Source of the DNA: Pelagomonas calceolata
Taxonomy: Eukaryota; Sar; Pelagophyceae; Pelagomonadales; Pelagomonadaceae
Length of the DNA stretch: 64,000 nucleotides
Assembly: GCA_918797485.1 (NCBI GenBank)
Contig: CAKKNE010000001.1
Coordinates: 4,340,001-4,404,000, forward strand
Direction: 5' to 3'
How positions within the stretch are numbered: the stretch's first letter is position 1; each line of letters starts with the position of its first letter. The notes under the pieces were generated by a model. It saw nothing but the letters and a program-made list of their open reading frames with translations, did no database searches and was not told the DNA's origin. Both the position numbers and the translations under genes were made by a program. Shown here one piece after another: positions 9,295 through 17,890 of this stretch.

Positions 9295-10272
9295 ATGAAC
9301 ACACGCACCGAATGGCATTTCTGCATACTAATCGTATGCCAGGCTTTGACGCCCCAACCACCGCCTACCAAGCAGCAGCACAGGCCACAGCCATGCACCA
9401 CAGCTAGGCGCGGCGCGCTGCAAGCGTTAGTGGCGGCACCCGTCGTCAGAGCCATCGCGGCCAGCGCGGCAGAAACGCCACAAACGCCGACGGTCTCGCG
9501 CGAAGTCCTCTCGGGCCTCGCCGGCGGCGCCGCGCAACGAATCACCAAGGATGTGGTGTTGTACCCCATCGACACGGTCAAGGTCCGACTCCAGACGGTC
9601 CAGGGACGAACATTGAGCCGGCGCGTCTTCGTGGACCCCTACGCGGGCGTTTTGGCCCCGCTCGTCGTCGGCGTGCCGGCCGCGGCGCTCTTCTTCGGCG
9701 TCAAGGACGGGCTGGGGGAGCTCGCGGCGGAGCGAGGACTCACAGATCCGTTTTTAGTGGAGGCAGTGACAGTATGTCTGGCGAACGCCCCGTACTGGCT
9801 CGCCCGCGCGCCGATTGAACTCATCAAGACGCGGCAGCAGCTCGCCAACACTACGATGGAGAAGCCCTGGGCCGTCGCACAAACAATCATCGAGAGCGAC
9901 GGCCTCGCCGGCCTCTGGACGGGTTTCCGGGAGAGCTACTGGCACGCGGTGCCCGCGGACGTCCTCAAGTTTTCGGTCTATCGAGCGCTGAAGGACAGGT
10001 ACGGCGGCGCCGGCATCTTCAGAAAAGCTCTGTTGGGGTCCGCCGCGTCCGCGGTGGCATTGTCCGCCACCACACCTCTCGACGTCGCCAAGACGCGAAG
10101 CATGGAGCGCGGCGCCGCCAGCGAAGATATCATCAAGCGCCTCGGTGCTATCCTGGATACGGAGGGCGTCGGGGCGCTGTACGCGGGTTTGGGTCCGCGC
10201 GTCGCGCGCGCCGCGGTCTCCGGTGGCTTGCAGTTCGGGTCGTACGAAGCGGCGAAGAGGCTCTTCGGTTGA
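9295..10272 (+). CDS. Mitochondrial carrier family (SLC25) protein, SAMC-like
   Basis: This 325-residue protein has the three-fold repeat of the SLC25 family. The P-x-[DE]-x-x-K signatures are PIDTVK (repeat 1), PIELIK (repeat 2) and PLDVAK (repeat 3), each in a pair of transmembrane helices. The overall pattern (LSGLAGGAAQRITKDVVLYP, then ANAPYWLARAP) resembles S-adenosylmethionine carriers and their plastid relatives, but the substrate is inferred only. About 75 residues precede repeat 1 and begin with a hydrophobic segment (FCILIVCQA) followed by LTPQPP, a possible plastid signal-plus-transit leader, so plastid-envelope rather than mitochondrial location is possible. Confidence 0.8.
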   Translation: MNTRTEWHFCILIVCQALTPQPPPTKQQHRPQPCTTARRGALQALVAAPVVRAIAASAAETPQTPTVSREVLSGLAGGAAQRITKDVVLYPIDTVKVRLQTVQGRTLSRRVFVDPYAGVLAPLVVGVPAAALFFGVKDGLGELAAERGLTDPFLVEAVTVCLANAPYWLARAPIELIKTRQQLANTTMEKPWAVAQTIIESDGLAGLWTGFRESYWHAVPADVLKFSVYRALKDRYGGAGIFRKALLGSAASAVALSATTPLDVAKTRSMERGAASEDIIKRLGAILDTEGVGALYAGLGPRVARAAVSGGLQFGSYEAAKRLFG

Positions 10273-10615
10273 ATTATTTAATAACGTGTGTTGTTGACTT
10301 GTCTCGTGGTCTACTCGACCAGCTTACCACGCGGCGGAGGCGACGCGCCCGGGTCGCCGGCCGCGTTTCCGACCATGAAGGGTCCGGATGTCTCCGGCGA
10401 TGCGTCGCCCGCAAGGCTCCCCAGCAAAGAATGTCGGCCTTCGTGTCGGGGGCAAGGCTCTGCAGCTGATGAATTAGCGGAGTGTGGAGACACGCAGCGC
10501 TGCCCCGGCGCGGTCCGACCGAGCGGGAAGCGGTCGGGCAGCCCCCCCTTGGGACGAGCCGCGGAGGCGCCGCGGGGCGGGGCCCGGGCGCCCGGGCCCA
10601 CAACACAGAGCGACC
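10273..10615. other. Intergenic, GC-rich 5' leader region
   Basis: This 343-bp co-directional gap becomes very G/C-rich just before the next start (10540-10600). Frames through it lack protein character. I see no element or RNA gene. Confidence 0.3.
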
Positions 10616-11722
10616 ATGCTCCGCTGGGCTCTCGCCGCCGCCGCCCTGAGCGTTTGTGTGAACGGGCAGTGCGCCGAGAACTGCCGGACCTGCAAGTCTG
10701 TGAGTTCAACGGACTGCGAGACGTGTAGCGACGGCTACGTCTTGATCGACGAGGACCTGGACGGCGTCGGCGCGTGCGCGCCGCTGAGCGTGGACTGGGA
10801 CTTCAACGCCGGGGCGTGTAGCTCGTCATTGAGCGATCATGTGGGCTTGGCCTCGGATCTAGAAGGGTGCTGGGCGCTCTGCAGCGAGCGGTACGGCGCG
10901 AACCTCAAGGCCATCGACTTGGATTCCAACAACTGGTGCACGTGCCAGGACGCCTGCGAGTGCATGGATCCCGGGAATGGGGGGGGCTACTACGTGATGA
11001 CTTCGTTGGATTTCGCGAACGGCCTGCCTGCGGCGTGCGAGACCGACGAGGCGCCCTTCGTGTGCGAGGCGACGTGCCCCGACGGCAGCGCCGCGACGTG
11101 CTGCGATGACGACGGCAGCTGCGAGGACGGTGACGACGACTGGTGCTGCGGCGACGACTACCTGTGTTCGAACGACAGCAAGGAGTGGGCGGTCTCGATG
11201 GGCGGCGAGCTCTGCTGCGTCTTGGACACGATCAAGTGGGGCGCCACGGGCACCTGGTGCAGGTCCGATCTGGATCATCTCGTGGGGCTGGCGGCGACCT
11301 TGGAAGACTGCTGGACCTTCTGCGTCGAGGCCTATCCGGACGTTCTGGCAGCCGTCGACTTGAACGACCGGGGCGAGTGCTTTTGTCAAGACGCGTGCAC
11401 GTGCCTCGACACCCGGGATGGGATAGAGGCGCAGCTCATGACGACGGCAAATATCGCATACTTGCCGGAGGCGTGCCCCGGCTGGGATCCATGCGTCGGC
11501 TGCGTCGACGTCGACGACGGCGACGATAAAGGGGCAAGGCGGGAGGTCGAGCTCCTGGTCTTCGCGATGGCCGCGACGGTCGTCGTCTGCTGCTGCTTCG
11601 CGGCGGCGGTGCTCGCCGTGGCGGCGCGCGTCATCTATCGGCGGAAGCCGCTGGCCGAGCCGCCGCGCGCGACGGCCGTCGAGTGGCCGAACGTCCCGCA
11701 CGAGGCCGTCGTCGTGCTCTGA
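10616..11722 (+). CDS. Cys-rich single-pass surface protein with two WSC/PAN-like repeats
   Basis: This 368-residue secreted or plasma-membrane protein starts with a clear signal peptide (MLRWALAAAALSVCVNG). The ATG at 10616 is preferred over an upstream alternative because it puts the signal peptide at the N-terminus. Two ~85-residue repeats follow, each with the order C...GLA..LE.CW..C......AIDL.....C.CQDAC.C (first near residue 65, second near 215). The spacing resembles PAN/WSC-type carbohydrate-binding modules, but I cannot assign one. Between them lies a Cys/Asp-rich stretch. A transmembrane helix (VFAMAATVVVCCCFAAAVLAV) and a short cytoplasmic tail ending PNVPHEAVVVL close the protein. 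The next gene is a paralog. Confidence 0.75.
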   Translation: MLRWALAAAALSVCVNGQCAENCRTCKSVSSTDCETCSDGYVLIDEDLDGVGACAPLSVDWDFNAGACSSSLSDHVGLASDLEGCWALCSERYGANLKAIDLDSNNWCTCQDACECMDPGNGGGYYVMTSLDFANGLPAACETDEAPFVCEATCPDGSAATCCDDDGSCEDGDDDWCCGDDYLCSNDSKEWAVSMGGELCCVLDTIKWGATGTWCRSDLDHLVGLAATLEDCWTFCVEAYPDVLAAVDLNDRGECFCQDACTCLDTRDGIEAQLMTTANIAYLPEACPGWDPCVGCVDVDDGDDKGARREVELLVFAMAATVVVCCCFAAAVLAVAARVIYRRKPLAEPPRATAVEWPNVPHEAVVVL

Positions 11723-12197
11723 GCCTCGCGACAAAAAAAGCATCTTTCGCAAGTCCTCCATGACCCCCTTCCGTCGCTCCTTTGTGTGATAATCTCCTTT
11801 TTGCTCTTGAATCTGAGCTTTCTATTGTTACGGTGCTAGGACTAGTGTAGAGGACTAGTGGGCGGAGCCCCTGCCCAGGGCGGGGGGGGAGGACACCGCG
11901 CGTTCGCCGATTCATCGGCGGCGGGCGCGTGCCGCGTTTTTCATAACAGCACACCTTCTTCTAAGCAGAACCGCCTCGGAAAATCTCCCCGAACAATCTC
12001 CTTGAATGCGGCTAGTGTGACACTACTAGGGCGTCTAATAAAGCCATCATATTTTGCACGCGCTAATTCTCAGGGTCTGGAGCAGAAAGGGCAGCCCGTA
12101 CAGGGGGCAGAGTCTCCCTGGGGTCGCTCAGGGCGTGTGCAAGCGCCTCCTCCGCATACCCCGCTTCCAGCCGGATATCTAAGGTGCTTTGCACCAA
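11723..12197. other. Intergenic between Cys-rich paralogs
   Basis: This 475-bp gap holds a G-run (11878-11890) and an imperfect inverted repeat, CTAGTGTGACACTACTAG, at 12012-12029, which resembles half of the promoter element described elsewhere in the window. I see no gene. Confidence 0.35.
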
Positions 12198-13583
12198 ATG
12201 CGGCGCGTCGTCCTGACGGCCGCCGTCGCCGGCGGCGTCAAAGCCGACCGGCCGCGGAAGCAGATTGTGGAGACTGCACACCCGCGGCTCCGGGAGGCCT
12301 GGGCGGCCACCGGCGTACTCACAGAAGCGGACTTTGCAGCGGCGCGCGCCGACGACGTGCCGTATTCAGTAAGAAGGAGCCTCCTCGGCGACGTCGACGA
12401 CATCCCCGCGTCCGACTGCGGCGACGACCGCAAGCGCGCCGGTGCCGAGTGGTGCTTCAACGGCACGGACCCGGGGGACATGGACGACGACTGGGCCCGC
12501 ACGGACCTGATGGGGCTGAACCCGGGCGCGTGCGCGATCTGCGGCTTCGTGGACGGCCCGCTGAACAGCAACGGACTGCCCGCTGGGTTGACTGATCCGT
12601 GGACGCCCGCCACGTGGCCCTTCGACTGGCCCTACGACTGCGTCACGTGCGAGGACCCCACGGACCAGCTGGTGGTCTTCTTCCGGGACTGCACGGGCGC
12701 CTGCGTGGACGCGGCGGGCGTCGAAGAGCTCCGGGCGCTCGGCTTCGGGACGCTCGACGAGTCGGGCTGCTACGCCAAGCGCGGCTGCTACCCCGAGGGT
12801 TTTCTGGATGCGTACTCGGTCGAGGGCGTCAACAACCATTTTTTCGAGGACCGCGTCGCCGTCGTACAGACGTGCGTCCCGACCTGCCCCGACGGTTCCA
12901 CTGGTATCGCATCGGGCGACGACTATTTTTGTGGCGGCGCCTACGTCTGCTCGAACGATGGCACGAAGTCCCCAAAATGCTGCGATCTTAATACGATGTG
13001 CTGGGGCAACGTCCGGGCCTACTGCGTGTCGCCCCTCGACGAGCGGCTGGGGTACCTGCCGGACAGCCGGGACTGCTGGGCGGCGTGCGTCCAGCGCGAG
13101 GGCGACCGGGTCGTCGCCATCGACGTGAACGTGGCCGGCGAGTGCTACTGCCAGACCGACTGCACCTGCATGCGCGAGGGCGACGGTCTGAACGGGGCGC
13201 GCACCTACCTCGTGACGCGCGATTCGTTGGCGGAACTGCCGGGCCCGTGCAACGAGGACGGCCGCGCCGTCGACACGGAGCCCGTGCCGTGCACCCAATA
13301 TCTGGGCGACGGGCCCTACCCGGCGGGGCCGCCCCGGGCCGGGACGAAGAAGAGCGGGCCTGCTACTGCTGCTGGCGGTCTGGCGATAAAGGTGTTGATC
13401 GCCGCGGCCGTCGTCGTCGCCGCCTGCTGCTGCTGCGCGATGGCGGTGGGGCTCGGGACGGCCGCCACGCTGGGCCGCGAGGAGGACGACGACGACCCGC
13501 CCGAGCAGGTGCGCGAGATCCAGCTCCACGGCCTGCGGCCCTGGAAGGCCCCCGACGGCGACAACGTCGTCGTCGGCGGCTAG
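12198..13583 (+). CDS. Cys-rich single-pass surface protein, paralog of 10616
   Basis: The ATG at 12198 begins MRRVVLTAAVAGGVKA, a short signal-like segment; the protein has 461 residues. One copy of the repeat seen twice in the upstream paralog is clear: GYLPDSRDCWAACV, VVAIDVN..GECYCQTDCTC and SLAELPGPC near residues 275-355. The N-terminal half has extra Cys pairs (CAICGF, YDCVTCED, RDCTGACVD) and a CPDGSTG segment also present in the paralog as CPDGSAA. A Cys-rich transmembrane helix precedes an acidic tail that ends WKAPDGDNVVVGG, echoing W-P-N-V-P-H-EAVVVL of its neighbour. They are probably a tandem duplication. The function is unknown; surface adhesion or carbohydrate binding is a guess. 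Confidence 0.75.
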   Translation: MRRVVLTAAVAGGVKADRPRKQIVETAHPRLREAWAATGVLTEADFAAARADDVPYSVRRSLLGDVDDIPASDCGDDRKRAGAEWCFNGTDPGDMDDDWARTDLMGLNPGACAICGFVDGPLNSNGLPAGLTDPWTPATWPFDWPYDCVTCEDPTDQLVVFFRDCTGACVDAAGVEELRALGFGTLDESGCYAKRGCYPEGFLDAYSVEGVNNHFFEDRVAVVQTCVPTCPDGSTGIASGDDYFCGGAYVCSNDGTKSPKCCDLNTMCWGNVRAYCVSPLDERLGYLPDSRDCWAACVQREGDRVVAIDVNVAGECYCQTDCTCMREGDGLNGARTYLVTRDSLAELPGPCNEDGRAVDTEPVPCTQYLGDGPYPAGPPRAGTKKSGPATAAGGLAIKVLIAAAVVVAACCCCAMAVGLGTAATLGREEDDDDPPEQVREIQLHGLRPWKAPDGDNVVVGG

Positions 13584-13690
13584 TATCGCCGCGGCGCCCA
13601 CGCGCCGCGGCCAAGTTAGTTTAACTGTATGTATATTCCTATCTTTTTGCTGGGACTAGCTGGGGCCGCGCGTTCTCGCTCAGGCTCAGG

Positions 13691-13790
13691 CTCAGGCTAG
13701 CTACGTCGCAGGGTTCCCCGTGCCCCTCCCGATTGCTCAGGCTCAGGCTAGTTACGTCGCGGGGTCCCCCGTACCCCTACCGCTCCCCGC
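13691..13790. repeat. 51-bp imperfect tandem repeat
   Basis: Two units (13691 and 13742) each run CTCAGGCTAG-TACGTCGC, then a CCCCGT-C-CCCCT stretch. The first is preceded by extra CTCAGG copies. It lies in the upstream region of the beta-glucuronidase gene. Confidence 0.75.
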
Positions 13791-13792
13791 TG

Positions 13793-13811
13793 CTAGTGTC
13801 TTACAGCTAGC
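13793..13811 (+). promoter_or_regulatory. CTAGTGTCTTAC...GCTAGC element, short form
   Basis: CTAGTGTCTTACAGCTAGC is the same as four other copies in this window except that four bases of the spacer are missing. It sits 148 bp upstream of the beta-glucuronidase start. Confidence 0.5.
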
Positions 13812-13958
13812 TTGAAATCGTCTCTCGCGCGCGCGCCTAGCGGTAGTGGGGCAGCTGCACTACGCACGCCGTCGCAGCGTTGCATTAGTTCAGAGGAGTT
13901 GTGCTGCGCGCATCGCTCTCGGTGCCCAGGACCAAGCTCTCCCTGGTGAAGGGCAGCC

Positions 13959-15929
13959 ATGCTCTACCCCCAGCTCACGCCGACGCGCTGCGTCGTGTCC
14001 TTGAATGGCATGTGGGAGCTAGCGCGCGAGCACGAGCCAGGCAACCACCACAAAGGCTTCAAGGCGGAAAAGCATGTGGCCGTGCCGGCGTCCTATAACG
14101 ACCTGTACGCCGAAGAAGGCTTCCGCATGTGGAAGGACGGCATGTGGTACCAGCGGACCTTCGCGGTGCCGAAGACGCTGCAAGGCGAGCGCCTCGTGCT
14201 GCGGTTCGGCGCCGTCGCGTACCGAGCGCGCGTCTTCGTGAACGGCAGGGAGGTGGGCGGCCACGAGGGCGGCCACCTGCCCTTCGAGTGCGAGGTCACG
14301 GACGTCGTCGATTGCACGGGACTGAATGTGCTCTGCGTGCGCTGCGAGAACCGACTGAGCGCGACGACGGTGCCCATGGGAGAACTGCGCAACGCCGGCG
14401 AGAACGGGCAGTTCGCGGGCCAGTACCCCGACGTGCCCTTCGACTTCTTTCCCTACGCGGGCATCCAGCGCGACGTCTGCCTGTACACGACACCAAGGGC
14501 GGCGTGGTTGGAGAGCGTCCGGGTGACGACGGCGGTAAGTGCCGATGGTGTCGCGACAGTCACCGTCGCAGGGCGCGTCGGTGGCGTCGGCGAAAATTTG
14601 TCCGTCATTGTCGGGTGCATGTCACGCCAGACGCCCAAAGTTATCGCCGGTGGACACGAGTCCATCAGTGATAACTTCACCGTGGACATCCGGATTCCCG
14701 ACGCCGAGCTGTGGGACGTCTTCCGGCCGAACCTCTACGACGCCGACATAACGCTCCTTAGTGGAGAAGACGTCGTGGATACCTACAAACAGCGCTTCGG
14801 CATCCGCACGATACGCGTGACCGGGAATCGACTCCTCCTGAACGGCAGGCCCGTCTACCTCCAGGGCTTCGGGCGCCACGAGGACTTCCCGATCATAGGA
14901 AGGGGTTTGTGTCACGCGGCGAACGTTCGCGACCACGAGTTATTGAAATGGGTCAACGCCAACAGCTATAGGACGACGCACTACCCCTACTCCGAGGAGC
15001 TGGTCCGGCTCGCCGACGAGCAGGGCATTTTGTTAATTGCTGAGGCGCCCGCCGTGAGTGTGAACTTCGACCACCTCCAGGACGAAAATGTGAGAAGGGA
15101 GCTCTACGACCGCCATTCTACAGCGCTGACGGAGCTCATCGACCGAGACTTCAATGCGCCGTCAGTCATAGCCTGGAGCGTGGCCAACGAGGCGACGACG
15201 AATAGACCCGCGGCCCGGGACTACTTCGCGACCTTGGCCGGTCACGTGCGACGGTTGGACGCCACGCGGCCCGTGACCATGGTCACGTGCAAGGTGGAAG
15301 ACGACCTGGTGATGGACGCCTTCGACATGGTGGGCGTGAACTTTTATCCGGGTTGGTACCACGAGCCCGGCTTGGGCTTGGGCGAGCCCTTCGCCAGCGC
15401 GAAGGCGTCGATGCGGCACGCGCTGGAGACGCTGCACCAAAAATTCAACAAGCCCATACTCGTCGCGGAGTTCGGCGCCGACTGCCTCGCCGGCCTGCAT
15501 TCATTGCCAGCCGAGCAGTGGAGCGAGGAGTACCAAGCCGATTTAATAATGACGCTGATCGACGTCATCCGGGAGTGCGACTTTGTGATTGGGGAGCACG
15601 TCTGGAACTTCGCGGACTTCCGAACGGCCCAGAATTTTCCGCGAGCCGGCGGGAATAGGAAGGGCGCGTTCACGCGCGACCGCCAGCCGAAGATGGTCGC
15701 GCACTTCCTGCGGCGGCGGTGGGCGGTGCCTCGTTACCCCGTTACAGAGCCCGTTACCGATCTCGAATCGATGATGCGGGTCTTTTTGGACCCGGCAGCG
15801 CGGGGGAACCGGCATCTCGCGCCGCAGCCGGGAGATCCCGACTTCGGCGACGACGGCGGGCTGGGGGCGTTACAGGCGCGCTGGCGCGCGCAGCTCAACG
15901 CCGGGGCCCCACCGCCGCCGCCTCGATAG
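13959..15929 (+). CDS. uidA-like: Beta-glucuronidase, glycoside hydrolase family 2
   Basis: This 656-residue enzyme would hydrolyse beta-D-glucuronides. It has the full GH2 layout: sugar-binding jelly roll (residues ~1-175, with SLNGMWELA, WYQRTF, FVNGREVGGHEGGHLPFE), immunoglobulin-like domain (~176-270), and TIM barrel (~271-600). The acid/base glutamate lies in WSVANEATT (about residue 410) and the nucleophile in VAEFGAD (about 503), matching the spacing in bacterial GUS. WNFADFRTAQNFPRAGGNRKG and FTRDRQPK are characteristic of the bacterial/animal enzyme rather than of beta-galactosidases. There is no signal peptide at the chosen start, so it may be cytosolic. Close similarity to bacterial GUS motifs raises the possibility of ancient transfer, but its base composition fits the neighbours. 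Confidence 0.93.
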   Translation: MLYPQLTPTRCVVSLNGMWELAREHEPGNHHKGFKAEKHVAVPASYNDLYAEEGFRMWKDGMWYQRTFAVPKTLQGERLVLRFGAVAYRARVFVNGREVGGHEGGHLPFECEVTDVVDCTGLNVLCVRCENRLSATTVPMGELRNAGENGQFAGQYPDVPFDFFPYAGIQRDVCLYTTPRAAWLESVRVTTAVSADGVATVTVAGRVGGVGENLSVIVGCMSRQTPKVIAGGHESISDNFTVDIRIPDAELWDVFRPNLYDADITLLSGEDVVDTYKQRFGIRTIRVTGNRLLLNGRPVYLQGFGRHEDFPIIGRGLCHAANVRDHELLKWVNANSYRTTHYPYSEELVRLADEQGILLIAEAPAVSVNFDHLQDENVRRELYDRHSTALTELIDRDFNAPSVIAWSVANEATTNRPAARDYFATLAGHVRRLDATRPVTMVTCKVEDDLVMDAFDMVGVNFYPGWYHEPGLGLGEPFASAKASMRHALETLHQKFNKPILVAEFGADCLAGLHSLPAEQWSEEYQADLIMTLIDVIRECDFVIGEHVWNFADFRTAQNFPRAGGNRKGAFTRDRQPKMVAHFLRRRWAVPRYPVTEPVTDLESMMRVFLDPAARGNRHLAPQPGDPDFGDDGGLGALQARWRAQLNAGAPPPPPR

Positions 15930-16162
15930 CGTTCGTAGTATCGCCTAAGTCCGTGTGGTGATTACCCGAGACGCGCCGTGCTCGTCCGACGGCGCGGCGC
16001 CGTGATGGCGTTCATATCGCCTACATAACTCCGGTCACTCCTACTTGCGTTCCTTCGAGGCCTGCGGGGTCCCGCGAGTGGGGGTCGAGCGCGGCTGCTC
16101 TCGCAAACAACGCCAGCGGCCTCTCCCTGCCAAAGCAGGCCGCGGGCAGCCCAAACGCCGAC

Positions 16163-16951
16163 ATGAGGCCAGAACCTGGTACTAACCCCGAGTGGGACGC
16201 GAGGGTCCTGTCCTGGCAGCAGAAACGGGACGACATCACGCAGCGGTTCCGGTGGAGGCGGCACCACAACCAGCGCCAGGCGACGCGCTACGGCCAGGCC
16301 AACGGCTGGCATAGTTCGGGGCGGCCGCCGCGAGAAGAGGCGCCGCGGCCCCTGCCGCACGCCGTCGGCGCCATCAAGGACTGGCGCTACTATAGAAGAG
16401 CGGCGTCGGGCCTCCAGACGGGCGGCGCCATCTGGACGGACCTGTACAACGCGCCCCTAAGGAACGTCAAAAAGCTCGGGTTAGTAAACAAAAAAGTGCT
16501 CCAGGAGGACATTAATGGGTTGGAGCACATCTGTGCCATCGTGGCGCGGGAGCAGGACGCGCAGCAGGCCGAACATGACCGGATTAAAGCGCAAGCGGAA
16601 GAAATACGAGCCGACTTCGTCCAGACGTTAAGAGAAAACAGGGACAAGCCCGGCGGCGTCGACTACACGCGACGGATCATGGGCAAGGAGGTCCTGCCTC
16701 CCACGCTACTCGGGCCGCCCCGCGTGACGGCGCGCACCGAAAGGTTGTCGCACGGCCACAAGGGCGTGGCCGCGCGGCGCGAACTTTTTGAGAGACTGGG
16801 CTGCCAGGACATGAAGGGCCTGCTCGTGACGGACCGGGGCCTGGCGGAGCACATGCACGAGCTCGCGGCGCTCGTCGACATCGAGCTGCCCAAGAACAAG
16901 TTCATCCCCAAGAAAGATGATTCTTTCCAAGGGCCGCGCGTGAAGACGTGA
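16163..16951 (+). CDS. Conserved-looking hypothetical protein, basic, 262 aa
   Basis: The protein starts MRPEPGTNPEWDARVLSWQQ and is basic and largely helical. Residues ~75-165 (YYRRAASGLQTGG ... LREN) look like a helical bundle with a charged segment HDRIKAQAEEIRAD. The C-terminus has LPKNKFIPKKDDSFQGPRVKT. I do not recognise a family; there are no membrane helices or cofactor motifs. Codon use matches its neighbours and its 3' end closely faces the lumen-protein gene, with 43 bp between the stops, typical of real genes in this window. Confidence 0.6.
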   Translation: MRPEPGTNPEWDARVLSWQQKRDDITQRFRWRRHHNQRQATRYGQANGWHSSGRPPREEAPRPLPHAVGAIKDWRYYRRAASGLQTGGAIWTDLYNAPLRNVKKLGLVNKKVLQEDINGLEHICAIVAREQDAQQAEHDRIKAQAEEIRADFVQTLRENRDKPGGVDYTRRIMGKEVLPPTLLGPPRVTARTERLSHGHKGVAARRELFERLGCQDMKGLLVTDRGLAEHMHELAALVDIELPKNKFIPKKDDSFQGPRVKT

Positions 16952-16994
16952 AGACTAAGTAAGTACGAAACGAACGACCTTACACAGATAAGCA

Positions 16995-17534
16995 CTACTT
17001 CTTCTCCTGGGGCCACTTGTTGCCGTCGGGCCAGACGATGGCCGTCGCGCCGGGCCGGCCGGGCGTCGGCAGCGTGAGGACGCCCGTCAAGTTCGGCGGG
17101 CCACCCTTGGGCGGCACGGAGAAGTCGACGGTGATGCGGTTCGCGTCGACGAGGCCGGGGAGGATGTACTCCGAGGGCTCGCCGCGGCCGCCGCCGCCTA
17201 CGACCTTGACCAGGCGGTACTCCCCTATATAAGTGTCCGTCAAGGAAATATCACGGATGCCGCCCGGGTGATTGATCGGATCCGTGTAGCGGCCGACGAA
17301 GGCGTCCTCGGCCCAAGCCTCAGGCGGCGGTTCGCCCGCTTTGCTCCGGTAGGTGAGCTTGGCCGTCTTCGCGGCCTTGTAGAGCGGTTTCAGCGAGGCC
17401 TGGAAGTCCTCGGCGACCGCTGGCGCTGCGATGAGGCCCGTCGCGATTGCTGGCGCTGCTTGCAACAGGTGTCGCCGTGAGGCTGGCTTGAGGGCAGAGA
17501 CAGCACCAGTGAGCAAGACCGCTGCTCGCAGCAT
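16995..17534 (-). CDS. Predicted thylakoid-lumen protein with twin-arginine signal
   Basis: The start at 17534 gives MLRAAVLLTGAVSALKP, a signal peptide, followed by a second targeting element, RRHLLQAAPAIATGLIAAPAVAED, with a twin-Arg and a hydrophobic core ending A-V-A. This order (ER signal, transit, Tat-type thylakoid signal) is how lumenal proteins are sorted in heterokont plastids. An upstream in-frame ATG at 17630 would bury the signal peptide and would lie against the promoter element at 17633, so it is rejected. The mature ~145 residues contain YTDPINHPGGIRDISL and YRLVKVVGGGGRGEPSEYILPG; I recognise no enzyme motif. It may be a small photosynthesis accessory protein. Confidence 0.7.
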   Translation of the reverse strand: MLRAAVLLTGAVSALKPASRRHLLQAAPAIATGLIAAPAVAEDFQASLKPLYKAAKTAKLTYRSKAGEPPPEAWAEDAFVGRYTDPINHPGGIRDISLTDTYIGEYRLVKVVGGGGRGEPSEYILPGLVDANRITVDFSVPPKGGPPNLTGVLTLPTPGRPGATAIVWPDGNKWPQEKK

Positions 17535-17632
17535 CGTGCCTTGCAGTTGTGGCTCTATTGCGAGCACTGCAGGGTCGCGTTGGCCGCCAGACGGCTGCAG
17601 CAGTGCCGCAGAGCTGGTTTTTGCTTGCATCC

Positions 17633-17655
17633 CTAGTGTCTTACATGCCGCTAGC
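17633..17655 (+). promoter_or_regulatory. CTAGTGTCTTAC...GCTAGC element
   Basis: A 23-bp copy reading CTAGTGTCTTAC then ATGCCGCTAGC. It lies 99 bp upstream of the lumen-protein start (minus strand) and 236 bp upstream of the DENN gene, in the shared spacer 17535-17890, which also has an AT run near 17767. Confidence 0.55.
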
Positions 17656-17890
17656 TAATTGGGCCGCGCCGCCGCATCTCCTCGGCGTTTGGCCGCCAGA
17701 GCTGATCAACGAGTGGGAGCGACTGTACGCAACCCTCAAATTCGCTGTGAGCCGCTGCGCCGATCAATATATATATTGGCACTCACTCACCAAAACAGTT
17801 GATTGGGCCTGTCAGCTGCTCGTCGCGCAACAGTAGTGTGGGCAACAGTAGTGTGGAGCGCATAGAAATCAACGAGCAGAGCGCAGAGAA

